From Streptomyces sp. NBC_00190 (GTDB lineage Bacteria > Actinomycetota > Actinomycetes > Streptomycetales > Streptomycetaceae): a stretch of 64,000 nt of DNA. Shown piece by piece: positions 62,496 to 64,000 of the stretch. Within the stretch, counting starts at the first letter, position 1. Each line of letters starts with the position of its first letter. The translations under genes were made by a program, and so were the position numbers. The stretch spans positions 1,612,001-1,676,000 of the forward strand of contig NZ_CP108131.1 in NCBI RefSeq assembly GCF_036203305.1, written 5' to 3'. The notes beneath the pieces are model-generated. The model was given only the letters and a program-made list of their open reading frames with translations. It did no database searches and had not been told where the DNA came from.

Positions 62496-62547
62496 GGTCA
62501 CGGGGTCCGGGGCGTGGGTGTCACCGCCGGAGTCCGGGAGGGGGAGG

Positions 62548-64000
62548 TCAGTCCTCCGGGAGTTCGACCGGGGCGATGTCGTCGTAGACGTCGCCCGGGC
62601 CCGGGTTGGTGGAGTCGGTCGTGCCGCCCAGGTGGTGCATGACGCCCCAGACCGCGTTCAAGGCGGTCTGGACGGCGCCCTCGGCCCAGCCTGCCGTCCA
62701 GGAGATGTCGTCGCCCGCGAGGAAGATGCCGCGCTTGTCCTCGGGGAGGCGGTCCTGCATGAAGTGGGTGAACAGGCGTCGCTGGTAGCGGTAGTGGCCG
62801 GGGAGGTTGGCCTTGAACGCGCCCATGAAGTAGGGCTCGTTCTCCCAGGACACGGTCACCGGGTTGCCGATGATGTGGCGGCGGATGTCGACCTTCGGGT
62901 AGATCTCGCCGAGGGACTTCAGCATGACCTCCATCCGCTCGCTCGCGGACAGCGGCAGCCACTTCAGGCTGTCGTCGCACCAGGTGTACGAGAGGCAGAT
63001 GACGGCGGGCTTGTCCGGGCCGTTGTCCAGGAGGTACGTACCGCGCGTCATGCGGTCCGTGAGGGTCATCGACATGACGTCGCGACCGGTCTCCTCGTCC
63101 TTGTCCAGCCAGAACGGCCGGTCCACCGGAATGAAGAGCTTCGAGCTCTCCATGTAGTGGGTGCGCTCCATCGCGGTCCAGTGGTCGATCGGGAACAGCG
63201 AGTCGTCGCAGGCGATCTTGGACAGCAGCATCCAGGACTGCGCCGTGAAGATCGCGGCGCGGTACGTACGGATGTCGCCCGAGGAGTCGGTGACGGTGAT
63301 GCGGTTGCCGGCCGTGCGGTGCAGGCGGGTCACCGCGGGGCGCGGGGTGCCCTCGTGCAGGGAGGACAGCGAGGTGCCCTGCGCCCAGTGGACGATCTTC
63401 TCGGGCTCGCGCTCCCACAGGCGCATCGGGAGCTGCTGCGAGCCGCCCACGATGCCGCGGTGGTGGTCGTCCGCCTCGGTGTAGACGACTCGGAGGATCT
63501 CCAGGATGGAGTTCGGGAAGTCGGTGTCCCAGCCGCCGGTGCCGAAGCCGACCTGGCCGAAGATCTCGCGCTTGCGGAAGGACTGGAAGGCCTCGGACTT
63601 GCAGAGGAAGCCGTAGAAGGTCTCGTCGTCGAGCTTCTCGACGAGCTTGGCCCAGATCTCGCGGATGCGCGGGACGTCCCGCTCGCGCATCGCGGTGTTC
63701 ATGTCGGAGAAGTCGGCGCCCTCGTCGAGGCAGGCGTTCCACGCTTCGGCGACATCGCGGTAGATCTGCGGGAGGTCGGCGATGGTCTCGGCGTAGTGGG
63801 TCTCGCCCTTGAGGTCCACGACCGTCGAGGGGGTGGCCTCGGCGAGCGGGTTCGGGAAGGGCTCGGTGACCAGGCCGACGAGGTCGATGTAGTGCTGCAG
63901 GGCCGTGGAGGACGGCGGGAAGCGCATGGCGCCCATCTCCGCGGTCAGGCCCTCGGTGCCGGCGCCCTCGAAGCCGACGGTGCGCAGCCGGCCGCCGATC
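62548..64000 (-). CDS. Flavin-containing amine oxidase, N-terminus beyond window
   Basis: At least 483 residues; the reading frame stays open through position 64000, with sequence IGGRLRTVGFEGAGTEGLTAEMGAMRFP upstream of ATG 63936. GGRLRT is the FAD-proximal motif of flavin amine oxidases, so the true start, with the GxGxxG motif, lies outside. The C-terminus FLAGDDISWTAGWAEGAVQTALNAVW is the second FAD-contact of the family. Substrate binding may resemble tryptophan 2-monooxygenase or L-amino acid oxidases, but this is not settled. Confidence 0.88.
   Translation of the reverse strand, partial: IGGRLRTVGFEGAGTEGLTAEMGAMRFPPSSTALQHYIDLVGLVTEPFPNPLAEATPSTVVDLKGETHYAETIADLPQIYRDVAEAWNACLDEGADFSDMNTAMRERDVPRIREIWAKLVEKLDDETFYGFLCKSEAFQSFRKREIFGQVGFGTGGWDTDFPNSILEILRVVYTEADDHHRGIVGGSQQLPMRLWEREPEKIVHWAQGTSLSSLHEGTPRPAVTRLHRTAGNRITVTDSSGDIRTYRAAIFTAQSWMLLSKIACDDSLFPIDHWTAMERTHYMESSKLFIPVDRPFWLDKDEETGRDVMSMTLTDRMTRGTYLLDNGPDKPAVICLSYTWCDDSLKWLPLSASERMEVMLKSLGEIYPKVDIRRHIIGNPVTVSWENEPYFMGAFKANLPGHYRYQRRLFTHFMQDRLPEDKRGIFLAGDDISWTAGWAEGAVQTALNAVWGVMHHLGGTTDSTNPGPGDVYDDIAPVELPED

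Overview
The window is about 72-73% G+C with strong third-position GC bias, AGGAGG-type ribosome binding sites, many GTG starts and 4-bp gene overlaps. It carries marker genes of the genus Streptomyces: a conservon, smeA-sffA, rbpA, and an FMN-riboswitch rib operon next to hisEG. From memory, the order smeA, sffA, MocR regulator, rbpA, FxsA, mannosyltransferase, hisG, hisE, rib genes, chitinase, ROK regulator, MFS resembles the SCO1415-SCO1449 stretch of S. coelicolor. It is a chromosomal core region. No tRNA, rRNA, IS element, prophage or CRISPR array is visible.

Layout. 1-3794: conservon cvnABCD on the minus strand (membrane sensor ATPase, roadblock protein, DUF742 protein, start of the GTPase). 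4199-4675: small membrane protein. 4770-12068: three-gene SMC/kleisin operon of the Wadjet/EptABC/MksBEF kind, without the fourth (nuclease, JetD) gene. 12158-14429: pxpABC 5-oxoprolinase operon. 14503-15737: ECF sigma factor and a membrane partner. 15834-17993: HEAT-repeat and ankyrin-repeat proteins. 18291-20123: smeA-sffA sporulation septum operon. 20167-24078: MocR regulator, GDPD phosphodiesterase, UMF1-type MFS protein. 24304-24767: rbpA behind a sigma-R-type promoter. 24907-28840: FxsA, polyprenol-phosphate mannosyltransferase, amidohydrolase and Lrp regulator. 29048-32506: conserved proteins of unknown or loosely known function around a long inverted-repeat array. 32582-34596: TetR regulator and acyl-CoA dehydrogenase. 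34742-37964: GntR(YtrA)-ABC transporter-methyltransferase operon behind a perfect 24-bp palindrome. 38120-43325: small membrane proteins, a secreted C39-like peptidase, a uridine-kinase-like protein and a CbxX/EccA-like AAA ATPase. 43372-45884: two CBS/CNNM (TlyC/CorC) membrane proteins. 46088-52341: FMN riboswitch, ribD-ribE-ribM-ribBA-ribH, hisE-hisG and a PH-like membrane protein, all on the minus strand. 52494-55054: secreted GH18 chitinase behind paired DasR-type direct repeats. 55257-64000: NAD-binding oxidoreductase, decayed corA remnant, ROK repressor facing an MFS transporter across an inverted-repeat operator, NCS2 permease, DUF5995-like protein, SGNH hydrolase and a partial flavin amine oxidase.

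The genes combine metabolism (riboflavin, histidine, 5-oxoproline, chitin, nucleobase uptake), development and stress (conservon, smeA-sffA, rbpA) and one possible genome-defence or condensin module. The most notable items are the three-gene SMC operon lacking a nuclease, the approximately 50-bp inverted-repeat array at 31866-32180, the missing Walker A lysine in SffA, and several clean operator palindromes. All family assignments rest on motifs and remembered homology; no database search was possible.
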